From contig NZ_FOMO01000013.1 in NCBI RefSeq assembly GCF_900112645.1, positions 38,492 to 102,491 on the forward strand: a DNA stretch of 64,000 nucleotides. Reading direction: 5' to 3'. The notes below the pieces were generated by a model. The model searched no databases. It was not told the origin of the DNA and was given only the letters and a program-made list of their open reading frames with translations. Position numbers and translations under genes: made by a program. How positions within the stretch are numbered: the first letter of the stretch is position 1; each line of letters begins with the position of its first letter. Source of the DNA: Phytopseudomonas straminea (GTDB lineage Bacteria; Pseudomonadota; Gammaproteobacteria; Pseudomonadales; Pseudomonadaceae). This document shows positions 62,161 to 64,000 of the stretch, piece after piece.

Positions 62161-62370
62161 AGGGCTGCTTTTTGTGAAGTGAAAAGGTGAAGAGGAAAAA
62201 GAAGATACTGATGAATATGCAGTAACTGTATAAAATATAACCAAATCTACATCGAGGCAACCCTATAGGTGATGGCCGGCGCCCGTTATGTGCGATGCAG
62301 GGCAAAACTTGTCATTTGTTGGCGATCTTGTATGGTTGGCTCCCCTTTGAATCTGGTGGCTGTGAGTCCT

Positions 62371-63570
62371 ATGAAGTCGGTTGAAGAGCAGCTCGCGCTA
62401 ATCAAGCGCGGTGCAGAAGAAGTCCTTGTTGAAGCTGAGCTGGTCGAAAAGCTCAAGCGCGGCGAGCCGCTGCGTATCAAGGCTGGCTTCGACCCGACTG
62501 CTCCAGACCTGCACCTAGGGCACACTGTGCTTATTAATAAGCTGCGCCAGTTTCAGGATCTGGGGCATCAGGTGATCTTCCTGATCGGCGACTTCACCGG
62601 CATGATCGGTGACCCTAGCGGCAAGAGCGCCACGCGCCCACCGCTGACCCGTGAGCAGGTACTGGAGAACGCCGAGACCTACAAGGCTCAGGTATTCAAG
62701 ATCCTCGATCCGGCCAAGACCGAGGTTGCCTTCAACTCCACCTGGATCAACGAGCTGACGCCAGCCGACTTCATTCGCCTGGCCTCTCAGTACACCGTGG
62801 CGCGCATGCTCGAGCGCGATGACTTCGACAAACGCTACACCGGCAACCAGCCGATCGCCATCCACGAGTTCCTTTACCCGCTCGTACAGGGCTACGACTC
62901 CGTGGCGCTGCGCGCCGATGTCGAGCTCGGCGGCACCGACCAGAAATTCAATCTGCTGATGGGGCGTGAGCTTCAGCGTGCTTATGGCCAGTCTTCCCAG
63001 TGCGTCGTCACCATGCCGCTGCTCGAAGGTCTGGATGGCGTGAAGAAGATGTCCAAATCCCTGGGCAACTATATAGGCATCCAGGAAGCGCCTGGCGTGA
63101 TGTACAACAAGTTGGTGTCCATGCCGGATGCGCTGATGTGGCGTTACTTCGAATTGCTCAGCTTCCGCAGCATGGATGAGATCGAACAATTCAAGAGGGA
63201 CGTGGAAGCCGGTGCGAACCCGCGTGATATCAAGATCAAGCTGGCCGAAGAGATCGTTGCGCGTTTCCATGGTGAGGAAGCAGCTGCCAATGCTCACCGT
63301 TCTGCCGGTAACCGTATGAAGGAAGGCGAGCTGCCTGAGGATCTGCCGGAGATTGAGCTGTTCTCCGCTGACGATATGCCGATTGCCGCTCTCCTTAATA
63401 AAGCGGGCATGGTGAAGAACGCAGCAATCGCCCGCGACCTGCTCGGCTCCAATGGCGTACGTGTGGATGGCGAGGTGGTCGATCGCAGCTTCGTATTCAA
63501 GTTGGGCGATACCCACGTTTGCCAGGCCGGCAAGAAAGCTTTCGCGCGGGTTACGCTGAAAACCGAATAA
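62371..63570 (+). CDS. tyrS: Tyrosyl-tRNA synthetase (TyrS/TyrZ)
   Basis: The 399-residue class Ic synthetase has the HIGH signature as HLGH (residues 48-51), the KMSKS loop at 226-230, and a C-terminal S4 RNA-binding domain (LLGSNGVRVDGEVVDRSFVFKLGDTHVCQAGKKAFARV). In P. aeruginosa the copy at this locus (PA0668, beside rrn) is the TyrZ-type of two synthetases. Start ATG 62371 is taken for the family length. Confidence 0.93.
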   Translation: MKSVEEQLALIKRGAEEVLVEAELVEKLKRGEPLRIKAGFDPTAPDLHLGHTVLINKLRQFQDLGHQVIFLIGDFTGMIGDPSGKSATRPPLTREQVLENAETYKAQVFKILDPAKTEVAFNSTWINELTPADFIRLASQYTVARMLERDDFDKRYTGNQPIAIHEFLYPLVQGYDSVALRADVELGGTDQKFNLLMGRELQRAYGQSSQCVVTMPLLEGLDGVKKMSKSLGNYIGIQEAPGVMYNKLVSMPDALMWRYFELLSFRSMDEIEQFKRDVEAGANPRDIKIKLAEEIVARFHGEEAAANAHRSAGNRMKEGELPEDLPEIELFSADDMPIAALLNKAGMVKNAAIARDLLGSNGVRVDGEVVDRSFVFKLGDTHVCQAGKKAFARVTLKTE

Positions 63571-63586
63571 AAGCGCAAATTAAGGG

Positions 63587-63614
63587 TTGACCTGAGTTTC
63601 GAGGGGCCTATAAT
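63587..63614 (+). promoter_or_regulatory. rrn promoter P1
   Basis: TTGACC and TATAAT are spaced by 16 bp, with a GCGCACC discriminator (GC-rich, typical for stringent control). It is the first of four tandem promoters. Confidence 0.7.
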
Positions 63615-63683
63615 GCGCACCACTTCCGGTGCAGCCTGATCTGAAAACTCCTTGTAGATCAACGAGTTAGACGAAGATAAAGG

Positions 63684-63711
63684 TTGCACGGACGGCGAAT
63701 TCGAGTAGAAT
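63684..63711 (+). promoter_or_regulatory. rrn promoter P2
   Basis: TTGCAC and TAGAAT are spaced by 16 bp, with a GCGCCGG discriminator. It is the second tandem promoter. Confidence 0.65.
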
Positions 63712-63789
63712 GCGCCGGCATCGACAGGGCGGTTTGAGTGGTTCTGTGGATGGTTCGGTCAGGTTGATCGAAGGCGGTAAATGAGGGTG

Positions 63790-63817
63790 TTGACAGCGGT
63801 TTGTAACGCTGTAGAAT
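63790..63817 (+). promoter_or_regulatory. rrn promoter P3
   Basis: TTGACA and TAGAAT are spaced by 16 bp, with GCGCCTC following. It is a strong consensus match. Confidence 0.75.
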
Positions 63818-63897
63818 GCGCCTCCCGCTGGAGAGAAGATGGTCTGGTCGGGCGCTGCAAGGTGTTGAGAAGAAAGAAAAAATTCTTCAAAAACAGC

Positions 63898-63925
63898 TTG
63901 ACAGCAAATGAGGGTGCTGTAAGAT
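63898..63925 (+). promoter_or_regulatory. rrn promoter P4
   Basis: TTGACA and TAAGAT are spaced by 16 bp, with GCGCGCC following. It is the last promoter before the leader. Confidence 0.75.
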
Positions 63926-64000
63926 GCGCGCCTCGGTTGAGACGAAAGCTTCAGCCAAACGTTCTTTAACAACTGAATCAAGCAATTCGTGTGGGTGCTT
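63926..64000 (+). other. rRNA operon leader with boxA-like sequence
   Basis: GTTCTTTAACAA at 63961-63972 resembles boxA of rRNA antitermination, and the following ACTGAATCAAGCAATTCGTG is typical of Pseudomonas sequence just before 16S rRNA. The 16S gene itself must begin beyond base 64000. Apart from the four promoters, no gene is visible between tyrS and the window end. Confidence 0.75.

Noticed and set aside
63571..64000. 16S rRNA gene inside the window
   Set aside because: The sequence ends in the leader (boxA-like region). The canonical 16S start (AGAGTTTGATC) is not reached.
1..64000. CRISPR arrays, tRNA genes, IS elements or riboswitches
   Set aside because: No regularly spaced repeats, cloverleaf-like genes, transposase frames or recognisable riboswitch cores were seen by reading. 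Short tRNAs cannot be fully excluded without a dedicated search such as tRNAscan.

Overview
The window is chromosomal DNA of a Pseudomonas (sensu lato). The evidence is high GC, an amgK-murU pair beside lptD, the agt GABA/5-aminovalerate uptake cluster, rpe-gph-trpE, a PrtN/PrtR pair between trpE and trpG, vfr, coq7, and the hemJ-bactofilin-erpA-anmK-M23-tyrS series leading into an rrn operon. From memory, gene order follows P. aeruginosa PAO1 PA0595-PA0612 and PA0649-PA0668 with several clear departures. The fru operon and repeat types suggest the P. mendocina/alcaligenes/oleovorans group, but the species is not resolved.

Layout. 1-3.6 kb: first codons of lptD (minus strand), the peptidoglycan-recycling kinase/uridylyltransferase pair amgK-murU, a DjlA-like cochaperone and a DUF3530 protein. 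3.7-11.4 kb: two-component system AgtS/AgtR and ABC transporter AgtABCD. 11.5-17.2 kb: a sigma54 activator, a 15-bp inverted repeat, a -24/-12 promoter, then an iron alcohol dehydrogenase, an NCS2-like permease and a GabD-type succinate-semialdehyde dehydrogenase. I infer a 4-hydroxybutyrate catabolic operon placed next to GABA uptake. 17.5-20.5 kb: rpe, gph, a Trp leader peptide and trpE.

20.5-34.2 kb is the trpE-trpG interval, where P. aeruginosa carries its R/F-pyocin genes. Here it holds a kip/pxp-type operon (NRAMP transporter, PxpA, DUF1445, fused PxpB-PxpC, biotin carboxylase-BCCP) with a divergent GntR regulator. Next come prtN, prtR, a Q-like late regulator and a lysis cassette (holin, GH5 cellulase-like enzyme, lambda R-type endolysin, Rz with nested Rz1). 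No tail, sheath, tube, baseplate or fibre gene is present. A GNAT enzyme and a P-loop protein close the interval before a second Trp leader and trpGDC.

36.7-51.6 kb: nadC, DUF1631, a MITE-like repeat, ampD-ampE, tatD, asmA, and the fructose PTS (fruR divergent from fruB-fruK-fruA). In PAO1 these are not between trpC and vfr. 51.6-63.6 kb: vfr, an OsmC protein, coq7, a Ycf46-like AAA ATPase, an SDR, DUF805, hemJ, DUF6776, bactofilin, erpA, anmK, an M23 peptidase and tyrS. speD and argC, expected here from PAO1, are absent. 63.6-64.0 kb: four tandem strong promoters and a boxA-like leader of an rRNA operon whose 16S gene lies past the window edge.

The most unusual content is the SOS-type lysis module without a tailocin, which carries a cellulase-like enzyme and a late promoter-terminator arrangement resembling lambda.
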